From contig DCPU01000024.1 in the NCBI GenBank assembly GCA_002323245.1, positions 1 through 61,886 of the forward strand: DNA of 61,886 bases, in the 5' to 3' direction. The position numbers were made by a program, and so were the translations under genes. The notes under the pieces were generated by a model. It worked only from the letters and a program-made list of their open reading frames with translations. It was not told the DNA's origin and searched no databases. This stretch comes from Mariprofundus sp. UBA1536 (GTDB taxonomy: Bacteria > Pseudomonadota > Zetaproteobacteria > Mariprofundales > Mariprofundaceae). How positions within the stretch are numbered: position 1 is the first letter of the stretch; the number at the start of each line of letters is the position of its first letter. Positions 27,845 to 35,925 of this stretch are shown in pieces.

Positions 27845-29179
27845 ATGATCCAAACTGAGGTCAAAACACTTGGTGAAAACGAATATGAGGTTCATGTACG
27901 TTTACCTAAATCGGAATATCAACGCATTTACGCAGAACAAGCTGGTAAATTAGGCTCGCAAGTAAAACTTCCAGGGTTTCGTCCAGGTAAAACTCCTGCA
28001 CATGTGATTCAAAAACAATTTGGTCCTAAAATCCATGAAGACACTGTGTCTGCATTGTTGCAACAACACTACGTGGCAGCCATTGAATCTTCAGGCTTAA
28101 CACCAGCCATACAACCGGAATTGTCGCTGCCTGCGGTACAACCTGAAGATACATTTGATTTCACTTTGAAAGTTGACTCTTGGCCGACTGTAGAGTTGGC
28201 TGATGTGGGCAAGCTGAAATTTGAACAAACTACAGTGACTGTGGCTGATGAAGATATTAAAGCAGTTAAAGATCGTTTGTTTAAATCACAAGTACGTTAT
28301 GAAATTAAAGAAGACCGCGCTGCGGAAACGGGCGATCAGCTGCATATCGATTTTGAAGGTTTTATCGGCGAAGAAGCGTTTGAAGGCGGTAAAGGTGCTG
28401 ATGTGCCATTGGTGTTGGGCGAAGGTCGTTTTATTCCAGGCTTTGAAGATCAATTGATGGGCAAGAAAGCTGGCGATGACGTGGTTATCGAGGTGACTTT
28501 CCCAGAAGATTACCAAGCGACTAACCTAGCCGGTAAAGATGCGCGCTTTGTAACCAAAGTGAAATCTGTGGGTCAGGCTAACCCTGCGAAAACTGATGCT
28601 GAATTGGCAGAAATGCTTAGCTTTGAAAGTGCAGAAGCCTTGGCTGAAGATATTCAAAAGGGTTTAGTTAAAGAAGCTGCTGATGCGTCTCGCGGGGCAA
28701 CCCAAGATGCTGCGTTGGGTGCTTTGTTAGAAGCAAACCCAATGACCTTACCAGAAGGTTTGATTGCTGAAGATGTGAAAGCAACGACTGCCCGTGTCAT
28801 TCAAAATATGAAACAACAAAACATTCAGGCAACCCCTGAAATGTTGCAAGATGAAGCAGTTAAAGCAGAAGTGCGTGACCGCGCAATTCGTGGCTTGAAG
28901 CTTTCTGTATTGTTGCAAAAAGTACGCGCTGAATTCGATATCACATTGACGGATGAAGATGTAGATGCTGGACTCGACGACATGCTAGCTTCGTATCCAG
29001 AAAATATGCGCGGCGATTATGCAAAATATATTCGTGAAAATCAGGAACAAATGGGCGCACTTAAAGATCGTTTGTTAGAACAAAAATGTATCGACCACGT
29101 TGTCAGTAAAGCCAAAGTGAAGCAAGTGACAAAAGCACTTTCACAATGGCAAGCTGAGCAAGATTCGGCGGCAGCATGA
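27845..29179 (+). CDS. tig: Trigger factor
   Basis: A 444-residue ribosome-associated chaperone. The N-terminal ribosome-binding domain carries the signature GFRPGKTP (residues about 45-52). The peptidyl-prolyl isomerase domain (about 160-245) has GDQLHIDFEGFIGEEAFEGG, and a long helical C-terminal domain follows. It binds at the exit tunnel and shields nascent chains. A GCGGAGG ribosome binding site precedes the start. Its stop overlaps the clpP start (ATGA), so tig, clpP and clpX form an operon. Confidence 0.96.
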   Translation: MIQTEVKTLGENEYEVHVRLPKSEYQRIYAEQAGKLGSQVKLPGFRPGKTPAHVIQKQFGPKIHEDTVSALLQQHYVAAIESSGLTPAIQPELSLPAVQPEDTFDFTLKVDSWPTVELADVGKLKFEQTTVTVADEDIKAVKDRLFKSQVRYEIKEDRAAETGDQLHIDFEGFIGEEAFEGGKGADVPLVLGEGRFIPGFEDQLMGKKAGDDVVIEVTFPEDYQATNLAGKDARFVTKVKSVGQANPAKTDAELAEMLSFESAEALAEDIQKGLVKEAADASRGATQDAALGALLEANPMTLPEGLIAEDVKATTARVIQNMKQQNIQATPEMLQDEAVKAEVRDRAIRGLKLSVLLQKVRAEFDITLTDEDVDAGLDDMLASYPENMRGDYAKYIRENQEQMGALKDRLLEQKCIDHVVSKAKVKQVTKALSQWQAEQDSAAA

Positions 29180-29787
29180 ATTTGGTACCCATGGTTGTAG
29201 AGCAAACCGCACGCGGTGAGCGTTCTTATGATATTTATTCACGGTTGCTGAAAGAACGTATTATTTTTCTTTCCGGACCTGTGGATGATCACATGGCCAA
29301 TTTGATTACTGCGCAGTTGTTGTTTTTGGAATCTGAAGGTCCTGATAAAGATATTTTCGTTTATATTAATAGCCCCGGCGGTTTGGTGACTGCTGGTATG
29401 GCTATTTATGATACCATGCAATATATCCGTTGTGATGTTTCAACCCTTTGTATCGGTCAAGCCGCAAGTATGGGTGCCCATCTTTTGGCAGCAGGCACCA
29501 AAGGTAAGCGTTTTGCCCTGCCGAACGCACGTGTGATGATTCATCAACCACTTGGTGGGTTCCAGGGCCAAGCCACTGACATCGCTATACATGCCAAAGA
29601 AATTATTAAATTAAAAGATTCTTTGAATCGGATGATGGCTGAAAACACAGGTCAACCGCTTGAGAAACTGGCTGAAGATGTTGAGCGTGATTATTTCTTA
29701 TCGGCGGAAGATGCTTGTGCATATGGCATTGTGGACAAAGTGTTAACATCTCGTGATGAAGTAGTGACTGAGGTTAAAGAGGGTTAA
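29176..29787 (+). CDS. clpP: ATP-dependent Clp protease proteolytic subunit ClpP
   Basis: A 203-residue serine protease with the catalytic serine in GQAASMGAHLL and the histidine in ARVMIHQPLGG; the aspartate lies further on in DVERDYFLS. The opening LVPMVVEQTARGERSYDIYSR is nearly invariant for proteobacterial ClpP. It forms the tetradecameric chamber used with ClpX, which is encoded 2 bp downstream. Start codon overlaps the tig stop. Confidence 0.97.
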   Translation: MNLVPMVVEQTARGERSYDIYSRLLKERIIFLSGPVDDHMANLITAQLLFLESEGPDKDIFVYINSPGGLVTAGMAIYDTMQYIRCDVSTLCIGQAASMGAHLLAAGTKGKRFALPNARVMIHQPLGGFQGQATDIAIHAKEIIKLKDSLNRMMAENTGQPLEKLAEDVERDYFLSAEDACAYGIVDKVLTSRDEVVTEVKEG

Positions 29788-29789
29788 TT

Positions 29790-31052
29790 ATGGCTTCTAC
29801 CAGCGGCGAATCTACTTTGTTTTGTTCTTTTTGCGGCAAAAGCCAGCATGATGTAAAAAAATTAATCGCCGGACCAACGGTATTTATTTGCGATGAGTGT
29901 ATCGAGCTTTGCAATGATATTATGGTGGAAGAAATGGGTGCTGGAAGTGATGGTGCTGATGAAAAACGCTCTGACTTACCAAAACCCCAAGAAATCAAAG
30001 AATTTTTAGATGGTTATGTGATTGGTCAAGAAAGACCAAAGCGTTTGTTATCTGTAGCTGTTTATAACCATTACAAGCGCCTTGCCCATAATCAAAAAAA
30101 TGAAGTTGAGATTTCTAAAAGTAATGTGCTGCTCTTAGGTCCAACAGGTAGTGGTAAAACACTGCTTGCGCAAACTCTCGCGCGTATTTTTGATGTGCCT
30201 TTTGTGATTGCAGATGCTACCACGCTGACTGAAGCAGGCTACGTGGGTGAAGACGTTGATAATATCATCGTCAAATTGCTGCAAGCTGCAGACTCGGATG
30301 TTGAGCGCACACAGCGCGGCATTATTTATATTGATGAAGTGGATAAACTTGCTCGCAAATCTGATTCCCCATCCATTACCCGCGATGTCTCTGGTGAAGG
30401 TGTGCAGCAAGCTTTGCTCAAACTCATTGAAGGAACTATTGCCTCTGTTTCGCCGCAGGGTGGCAGAAAAAATCCGCAGCAAGAATTCACGCAAGTAGAT
30501 ACTAGTAATATCCTGTTCATCTTGGGCGGTGCATTTAATGGCTTAGAGAAAATCATTGAAGCGCGTGGTAAGAAGCGTTCGATTGGTTTTGGCGCAGTGG
30601 TTGAATCTGAAGAAGAAATGGACATCGGCACACGTTTGTTAGATGTTGAACCTGAAGATTTGATTAAGTTTGGCTTGATTCCTGAGCTTGTAGGGCGTTT
30701 GCCTGCAGTAGCAACCTTGAGTGAGCTTGATCGTAGTGCTTTATTACAAATTTTAACTGAGCCCAAAAATGCCTTGGTTAAACAATATGGTGCGCTGCTT
30801 GAATATGATAATGTTGAGCTCTCGTTTACCGAGGATGCTTTAGAATCGATTGCTGATAAAGCGATTCTGCGCAAAACAGGCGCTCGCGGTTTGCGAGCCA
30901 TTATGGAATCGGTAATGTTGGATGTCATGTATGATATCCCAACTATGGGTAATGTGAGCAAGTGTATTATTGATGGCGATGTGGTTGAAGGTAAAACAAC
31001 ACCCAAGCTAATTTTTCAAGAAGAAGATAATATTAAAGCTGAAGTAGCCTGA
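29790..31052 (+). CDS. clpX: ATP-dependent Clp protease ATP-binding subunit ClpX
   Basis: A 420-residue AAA+ unfoldase. The N-terminal zinc finger has four cysteines (LFCSFCGKS, ICDECIELC). Walker A is GPTGSGKT (about 112-119) and Walker B IIYIDEVDKLA. The pore loop GYVGED, the IGF-type ClpP contact region (RSIGFGAVV) and the arginine finger region follow. It unfolds substrates, including tmRNA-tagged proteins, and feeds them to ClpP. It is the last gene of the operon, and a terminator lies 20 bp after its stop. Confidence 0.97.
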   Translation: MASTSGESTLFCSFCGKSQHDVKKLIAGPTVFICDECIELCNDIMVEEMGAGSDGADEKRSDLPKPQEIKEFLDGYVIGQERPKRLLSVAVYNHYKRLAHNQKNEVEISKSNVLLLGPTGSGKTLLAQTLARIFDVPFVIADATTLTEAGYVGEDVDNIIVKLLQAADSDVERTQRGIIYIDEVDKLARKSDSPSITRDVSGEGVQQALLKLIEGTIASVSPQGGRKNPQQEFTQVDTSNILFILGGAFNGLEKIIEARGKKRSIGFGAVVESEEEMDIGTRLLDVEPEDLIKFGLIPELVGRLPAVATLSELDRSALLQILTEPKNALVKQYGALLEYDNVELSFTEDALESIADKAILRKTGARGLRAIMESVMLDVMYDIPTMGNVSKCIIDGDVVEGKTTPKLIFQEEDNIKAEVA

Positions 31053-31072
31053 TATTTCTTGTTTTTTCTTTT

Positions 31073-31098
31073 AAGCCCCGTTTCGACGGGGCTTTTTT
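31073..31098 (+). terminator. Intrinsic terminator after clpX
   Basis: AAGCCCCG and CGGGGCTT form a perfect 8-bp stem around TTTCGA, followed by six T residues (31093-31098). Confidence 0.93.
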
Positions 31099-31108
31099 GT
31101 TTGTAGGG

Positions 31109-31137
31109 GTTGAAAGTTGCTGATAGAAACCCTAACT
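31109..31137 (+). promoter_or_regulatory. Possible heat-shock (sigma-32-like) promoter of lon
   Basis: GTTGAAA (31109-31115) and CCCTAACT (31130-31137) are 14 bp apart, close to the CTTGAAA and CCCATNT spacing of sigma-32 promoters, though the -10 half matches only partly. It lies 40 bp upstream of the lon start and directly after the clpX terminator. Confidence 0.35.
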
Positions 31138-31176
31138 AGGTCTTTGCATAAAATAACCATTTAAAAGAGGTGCAGC

Positions 31177-33603
31177 TTGGCTGAACATGATATTACCCTA
31201 AATGAATCCCTTGGTGATAAAGCCCTGATGCTCCCAGTATTGCCTTTGCGCGATATTGTAATGTTTCCACATATGATTGTGCCTTTGTTTGTAGGTAGAG
31301 AGAAATCCGTTGCTGCCCTTGAAGAAGTCATGGGTTCGGGCAAAAGTATTTTGCTTCTTGCGCAACGTGATCCTGAAGAAGATGCACCAAAATTGGATGA
31401 GCTTTATCCGATTGGCACCTTGGGTAATATTTTGCAAATGCTCAAGCTGCCCGGCGGTACCATCAAAGTATTGATTGAAGGTCAATCACGTGTGCGCGTT
31501 CACGATTTGGTTGAAGATACGTGTTTGCGTGGCCGATATGATATTTTGCCAGAAGTAGTTGAAGATGAAAAAGAGCAAGAGCAAGTTGCTCGCACTGTGG
31601 TTCATCAATTTGAAGCCTATGCTAAGCTCAATAAAAAAATCGCGCCAGAAGTCTTGGTTTCAGTTTCGGCTGTTGAAGATATCGACCGTTTGGCAGATAC
31701 CATTGCCTCGCATTTGAATTTGAAGGTAGAAGAAAAACAAAAGCTTTTGGAAATGACCTCGGTGATTGAACGCTTAGAGCGTTTGTTTGCGTTGATGGAA
31801 GAAGAAATGGATATGTTCCAAGTGGACAAGCGCGTGCGTTCACGCGTGAAGCGCCAAATGGAAAAGAGCCAACGTGAGTATTATTTATCTGAACAAATGA
31901 AGGCCATTCAAAAAGAACTTGGTGATGATGAAGGCGCTTCTGATTTGGATGAGATTGCTGAAAAAATTCAAACCATTGGTCTAAGTGCTGAAGCCAAAGA
32001 AAAAGCTGAAGCTGAGTTGAAGCGCTTGCGTATGATGCCGGCGATGAGTTCCGAAGCTACCGTGGTTCGCAATTACTTGGATTGGCTTGTTGATATTCCG
32101 TGGAAGAAAAAATCTCGGGTGCGTAAGGATTTGCAAGCTGCAGAAAATATTCTTGATGAAGATCACTTTGGCTTGGAAAAAGTGAAAGAGCGTATTCTTG
32201 AGCATTTGGCTGTGCTGCAGTTGGCGAAAAAGATGAAAGGCCCTATTTTATGCTTAGTAGGCCCACCAGGGGTTGGTAAAACTTCACTTGCAGCCTCTAT
32301 TGCTAGAGCGACAGGTCGTGAATTTGTACGTATGAGTTTGGGTGGGGTTCGCGACGAAGCTGAAATTCGTGGCCACCGCCGTACCTATATTGGCTCAATG
32401 CCAGGCAAAGTGATTAAATCGATGAAAAAAGCTGGTAAGCGCAACCCGCTTATTCTGCTTGATGAAATTGATAAAATGGGTGCCGACTTTAGAGGTGACC
32501 CATCATCGGCCTTGCTAGAAGTATTGGATCCTGAACAAAATAACACCTTTAACGATCATTATTTGGAAGTGGATTACGATTTGTCCGATGTCATGTTTAT
32601 TACCACGGCCAATAGCTTAAATATTCCTGGCCCATTGATGGACCGTATGGAAATCATTCGTATTTCTGGCTATACCGAAGATGAAAAGCTGGGTATTGCC
32701 AAGAAATATTTATTACCAAAGCAAATAAAAAATCACGGTTTGAATGATAGTCATTTCACGCTTGCAGATGATGTGGTTGTAGAAATCATTCGTTATTACA
32801 CACGTGAAGCTGGTGTGCGTGGTTTGGAGCGCGTGTTGGCCAAGGTTTGTCGTAAGGTTGCCCGTCAGTTTGTGTTATCGAAAGGTGGTGAGCTCAAGGC
32901 GATTAATACAGATAACCTTGAAGATTATTTGGGTGTACGTCCTTATCATTTTGGCCTTGCTGAAGAAACCGATCAGGTTGGTGTGGTTACGGGTCTGGCT
33001 TGGACAGAAGTGGGAGGAGAGTTGCTGCAGATTGAAACAGCGTTAACGCCAGGGAAGGGTAAGCTTTCCATCACAGGTCAACTTGGCGATGTGATGCAAG
33101 AATCAGTCCATGCTGCATTAACTTACGTTCGCTCGCGTGCTGAATTGCTGGGTCTTACACCCGATTTCCATCAAAAGATTGATATCCATGTGCATGTGCC
33201 AGAAGGTGCAATACCTAAGGATGGACCATCTGCGGGTCTGGCGATGGGCACTTCATTGGTCTCCGCTTTGACAGGGATACCTGTTCGCAGAGATGTATGC
33301 ATGACTGGTGAAATTACCTTGCGCGGTAAAAGTTTGCCTATTGGTGGTTTGAAAGAGAAGTTGCTTGCTGCCCACCGCGGTGGCTTGAAGGTTGCAATCA
33401 TTCCTGAAGAAAATCGTAAAGACATGAAGGAAGTTCCTGATAACGTTAAAGATTCTATGGAAGTGTTTTATGCTAAAACCATGGATGATGTGCTGGCACA
33501 TGCTTTGGTGCGTTTGCCTGAAGGCATGGGAATGCAATCAGATTTTGTGCCTGGCATGGTCGCTGGAATCTATTTGAATGACAGTACGCCTACTGCGCAT
33601 TGA
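31177..33603 (+). CDS. lon: ATP-dependent protease Lon
   Basis: An 808-residue protease with the N-terminal LON substrate-binding domain (LPVLPLRDIVMFPHMIVPLFVGR), a central AAA+ module (Walker A GPPGVGKTS, Walker B ILLDEIDKMG) and a C-terminal serine-lysine protease domain with KDGPSAGLAMGTSL (catalytic Ser) and GGLKEKLLAAHR (catalytic Lys). It degrades misfolded and regulatory proteins. The start is a TTG; AGAGGTG lies close upstream and no ATG fits better. It has its own promoter region and is followed by hupB, its usual neighbour. Confidence 0.97.
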   Translation: MAEHDITLNESLGDKALMLPVLPLRDIVMFPHMIVPLFVGREKSVAALEEVMGSGKSILLLAQRDPEEDAPKLDELYPIGTLGNILQMLKLPGGTIKVLIEGQSRVRVHDLVEDTCLRGRYDILPEVVEDEKEQEQVARTVVHQFEAYAKLNKKIAPEVLVSVSAVEDIDRLADTIASHLNLKVEEKQKLLEMTSVIERLERLFALMEEEMDMFQVDKRVRSRVKRQMEKSQREYYLSEQMKAIQKELGDDEGASDLDEIAEKIQTIGLSAEAKEKAEAELKRLRMMPAMSSEATVVRNYLDWLVDIPWKKKSRVRKDLQAAENILDEDHFGLEKVKERILEHLAVLQLAKKMKGPILCLVGPPGVGKTSLAASIARATGREFVRMSLGGVRDEAEIRGHRRTYIGSMPGKVIKSMKKAGKRNPLILLDEIDKMGADFRGDPSSALLEVLDPEQNNTFNDHYLEVDYDLSDVMFITTANSLNIPGPLMDRMEIIRISGYTEDEKLGIAKKYLLPKQIKNHGLNDSHFTLADDVVVEIIRYYTREAGVRGLERVLAKVCRKVARQFVLSKGGELKAINTDNLEDYLGVRPYHFGLAEETDQVGVVTGLAWTEVGGELLQIETALTPGKGKLSITGQLGDVMQESVHAALTYVRSRAELLGLTPDFHQKIDIHVHVPEGAIPKDGPSAGLAMGTSLVSALTGIPVRRDVCMTGEITLRGKSLPIGGLKEKLLAAHRGGLKVAIIPEENRKDMKEVPDNVKDSMEVFYAKTMDDVLAHALVRLPEGMGMQSDFVPGMVAGIYLNDSTPTAH

Positions 33604-33619
33604 AAAAACCAAAAAAAAG

Positions 33620-33648
33620 TTGACGATGTATGGGCTGACTGCTTTAGT
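33620..33648 (+). promoter_or_regulatory. Putative sigma-70 promoter of hupB
   Basis: TTGACG (33620-33625) and TTTAGT (33643-33648) are separated by 17 bp. They lie between the lon stop and hupB, and the hupB start is about 40 bp downstream. Confidence 0.45.
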
Positions 33649-33689
33649 TCGCACGGCATTATTGCTTAACAAACCTCTGGAGGGATAAA

Positions 33690-33962
33690 ATGAAAAAAGT
33701 AGAATTGATTAACCACGTGGCAGCTACTGCTGGCTTGAGCAAAGTTGATGCTGGTGCAGCTGTTGATGCTGTATTGGGTGGTATTTCTGGAGCTTTGGCT
33801 TCAGGTGACAGCGTAAGCTTGGTTGGTTTCGGTACTTTCTCAGTATCTGCTCGTGCAGCACGTACTGCTCGTAACCCACGTACTGGAGATGCAATCAATG
33901 TGCCTGCATCAAAAGCACCTAAATTTAAAGCTGGTAAAGGCCTTAAAGACGCCGTTAAATAA
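33690..33962 (+). CDS. hupB: DNA-binding protein HU (beta type)
   Basis: A 90-residue histone-like protein with the HU/IHF fold. It has KKVELINHVA at the start, the central GFGTFSVSARAARTARNPRTG containing the DNA-intercalating arm and the NPRTG signature, and FKAGKGLKDAV at the end. Dimers bend and compact DNA. The position after lon is typical of proteobacterial hupB. A strong CTGGAGGGA ribosome binding site is present. Confidence 0.96.
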   Translation: MKKVELINHVAATAGLSKVDAGAAVDAVLGGISGALASGDSVSLVGFGTFSVSARAARTARNPRTGDAINVPASKAPKFKAGKGLKDAVK

Positions 33963-33978
33963 GGGTGAAAAATAATGC

Positions 33979-34006
33979 TTGCAAAGTGATTGGAGCTCGC
34001 TAAAGT
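33979..34006 (+). promoter_or_regulatory. Putative sigma-70 promoter of tRNA-Val/tRNA-Asp
   Basis: TTGCAA (33979-33984) and TAAAGT (34001-34006) are 16 bp apart, followed by TCCGCC. The tRNA-Val gene starts 35 bp after the -10 box. Confidence 0.45.
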
Positions 34007-34040
34007 TCCGCCACTTTCGCAAGGTAAACCCTTACAAAGC

Positions 34041-34116
34041 GGGCGCTTAGCTCAGTTGGTAGAGCACCGCCCTTACAAGGCGGTGGTCGCAGGTTCGAGC
34101 CCTGCAGCGCCCACCA
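34041..34116 (+). tRNA. tRNA-Val (anticodon TAC)
   Basis: A 76-nt cloverleaf. Acceptor GGGCGCT pairs with AGCGCCC, the anticodon stem-loop CCGCC-CTTACAA-GGCGG gives anticodon TAC, and CCA is encoded. It is followed by tRNA-Asp after a single base. Confidence 0.98.
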
Positions 34117-34117
34117 T

Positions 34118-34194
34118 GGAGCGGTAGTTCAGTTGGTTAGAATGCCGGCCTGTCACGCCGGAGGTCGCGGGTTCGAGTCCCGTCCGCTCCGCCA
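34118..34194 (+). tRNA. tRNA-Asp (anticodon GTC)
   Basis: A 77-nt cloverleaf. Acceptor GGAGCGG pairs with CCGCTCC, the anticodon stem-loop CCGGC-CTGTCAC-GCCGG gives anticodon GTC, and CCA is encoded. One base separates it from tRNA-Val, so the two must be processed from one precursor. Confidence 0.98.
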
Positions 34195-34200
34195 TTAATT

Positions 34201-34232
34201 AAAGCCTCTTGATTCGTCAAGAGGCTTTTTTT
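34201..34232 (+). terminator. Intrinsic terminator after tRNA-Asp
   Basis: AAGCCTCTTGA and TCAAGAGGCTT form a perfect 11-bp stem with a TTCG tetraloop, followed by a T run to about 34232. Confidence 0.95.
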
Positions 34233-34278
34233 GTTTCTACGCCAAGACATTTGTTGAGCAGGTGATAATATCTCCCCT

Positions 34279-34791
34279 ATGATTGAAGAAGATGAAGAAG
34301 AGTTTGAAGGTAAGCAGCGCCCGAATAAATCGCAGATTAAACGCGATATACAGGCCTTTGCTGAGTTGGCGAAGAAGCTGGTGCTAATGCCTGAGTCCAC
34401 ATGGCCTGATATGCAGTTGTCGCCATTGATACAAGATGAAATTCGCACATACAAAAATACTCCCCAACATGGTGCGCAAAAGCGCCAAATGAAATACTTG
34501 GTAAAAATGCTCCAGACTGAAGAATTAACCTCGGCTAGTGAAATGATTGAAAACCAAGATGCAAGGGCGCAGCAAATGAATGCAACCTTTCATCGGGTGG
34601 AATTGTGGCGTGATAGGCTAATTGCTGAAGGTCAAGAGGCGTTAACTGAGTTTCTTAAGGAAGTAATTGTTGCAGATATTCAGCATTTAAGGCAGTTGAT
34701 TCTTCAGGCTAAAAAAGAGTCGGCGCAGGGAAAGATGGGGAAAGCTGGGCGGCAATTGTTTAAAATATTGCGTGATTTATTGGATGCTTAA
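34279..34791 (+). CDS. darP: Dual-action ribosomal maturation protein DarP (YjgA, DUF615)
   Basis: A 170-residue, highly charged helical protein. The DUF615 features are KSQIKRDIQAFAELAKKLV (residues about 18-36), LIQDEIR, and KRQMKYLVKMLQTEE. In E. coli DarP/YjgA associates with late pre-50S particles and assists folding of 23S rRNA. The length is slightly short for the family but complete. It lies between a tRNA terminator and glpX and is probably transcribed alone. Confidence 0.9.
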   Translation: MIEEDEEEFEGKQRPNKSQIKRDIQAFAELAKKLVLMPESTWPDMQLSPLIQDEIRTYKNTPQHGAQKRQMKYLVKMLQTEELTSASEMIENQDARAQQMNATFHRVELWRDRLIAEGQEALTEFLKEVIVADIQHLRQLILQAKKESAQGKMGKAGRQLFKILRDLLDA

Positions 34792-34856
34792 CTGGCGTCT
34801 TTTTGTTGGAATAGAGCAAGTCTTTTTCAAGGGTCGATTTTTTAAAAGGTTGTGGT

Positions 34857-34862
34857 TATAGT
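34857..34862 (+). promoter_or_regulatory. Possible -10 element of the glpX-fba operon
   Basis: TATAGT followed by GCGCAACC closely resembles the gltB -10 region (TATAGTGCGC). No convincing -35 box is seen at 16-18 bp, so the promoter may depend on an activator or be wrongly placed. It lies about 60 bp upstream of glpX. Confidence 0.3.
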
Positions 34863-34924
34863 GCGCAACCTCGGTGTCTTCCTTACGGGATATGCTGCAA
34901 AATGAAGCTTGATGGGGAGGACAG

Positions 34925-35878
34925 ATGTCCACTGTTTCAGATCTTAAGATTGATTTGGTAGAAGTTTGTGAGGCTGCAGCTAGAGCTTGCGCACCATATG
35001 TTGGCTCCGGTCAGAAAGATGAAGGTGATGGTTTGGCAGTAGATGCTATGCGCACCCGTATCAACCAAGTTAAAATGAAAGGCGTAGTTGTGATAGGCGA
35101 GGGTGCTAAGGATGAGGCACCAGCCCTTTACGATGGCGAAGAAGTGGGTACAGGCGAGGGTATCGGTGTTGATATCGCTGTGGACCCGATTGAAGGAACT
35201 AATCTTTTTGCTAAAGATTCACCAGGTTCTATTGTTACATTGGCTGCTGCACCTGCTGGCACTATGTATCAACCTGGTTCTTGTTTTTATATGGAAAAAC
35301 AAGTTTATCCTAAAGCTGCGCGCGGCAAAATTGATCCTACAGCTCCAGTAGCAGTTCGATTGAAAACATTGGCTGCTGCGCTGGGCAAAGACATTACGGA
35401 AATTCGTGTGTTTATTTTGGATAAACCACGTCATAAAGAATTGATCCAAGAAGTTTACGCTTGTGGTGCGAAAGTTCGCCTAGCGACAGATGGTGATGTC
35501 AATGGTGCGATTCAGGCAGTATTAAATATGGGTTCTGATGCTCTATTTGGCATCGGCGGCACGCCTGAAGGTATTGTGACAGCATGTGCGGCTCGTGCAA
35601 TGGGTGCTGAGATGTTTGGCCGTATGGCGCCGCAAAAAGACTTTGAAATTGAATTGTGTAAGAAGGAAGGTATTGATACTAAAACCTATCTTACACGTGA
35701 TGAATTGGTGACTTCTGATGACTGCATGTTTATAGCCACAGGACTTACTAGTGGTGCTTATGTGCACCATGTGAAAGTAGGAACAGATTCTGAAGGTAAA
35801 TATATGACTACAGATACAGTGGTTCTTTCTGGCTCTGTTGGTAATATTCGCCGCGTTCAAACCACGCTGCACGTTTAA
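34925..35878 (+). CDS. glpX: Class II fructose-1,6-bisphosphatase GlpX
   Basis: A 317-residue, metal-dependent phosphatase. Family features are MRTRINQVKMKGVVVIGEGAK-type metal site segments (cut here as GVVVIGEGAKDEAPALYDGE), VDPIEGTN, and GIGGTPEGIVTACAARAMG. It dephosphorylates fructose 1,6-bisphosphate and, in some autotrophs, also sedoheptulose 1,7-bisphosphate; which applies here cannot be read. GGGGAGG is a strong ribosome binding site. It is the first gene of a six-gene sugar-phosphate operon, and an unrelated class I FBPase is encoded at 59607. Confidence 0.93.
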   Translation: MSTVSDLKIDLVEVCEAAARACAPYVGSGQKDEGDGLAVDAMRTRINQVKMKGVVVIGEGAKDEAPALYDGEEVGTGEGIGVDIAVDPIEGTNLFAKDSPGSIVTLAAAPAGTMYQPGSCFYMEKQVYPKAARGKIDPTAPVAVRLKTLAAALGKDITEIRVFILDKPRHKELIQEVYACGAKVRLATDGDVNGAIQAVLNMGSDALFGIGGTPEGIVTACAARAMGAEMFGRMAPQKDFEIELCKKEGIDTKTYLTRDELVTSDDCMFIATGLTSGAYVHHVKVGTDSEGKYMTTDTVVLSGSVGNIRRVQTTLHV

Positions 35879-35925
35879 TCCCCAGTTTTAAAATCATATC
35901 GCTTAGATAAATTAGGAAGGTAATC

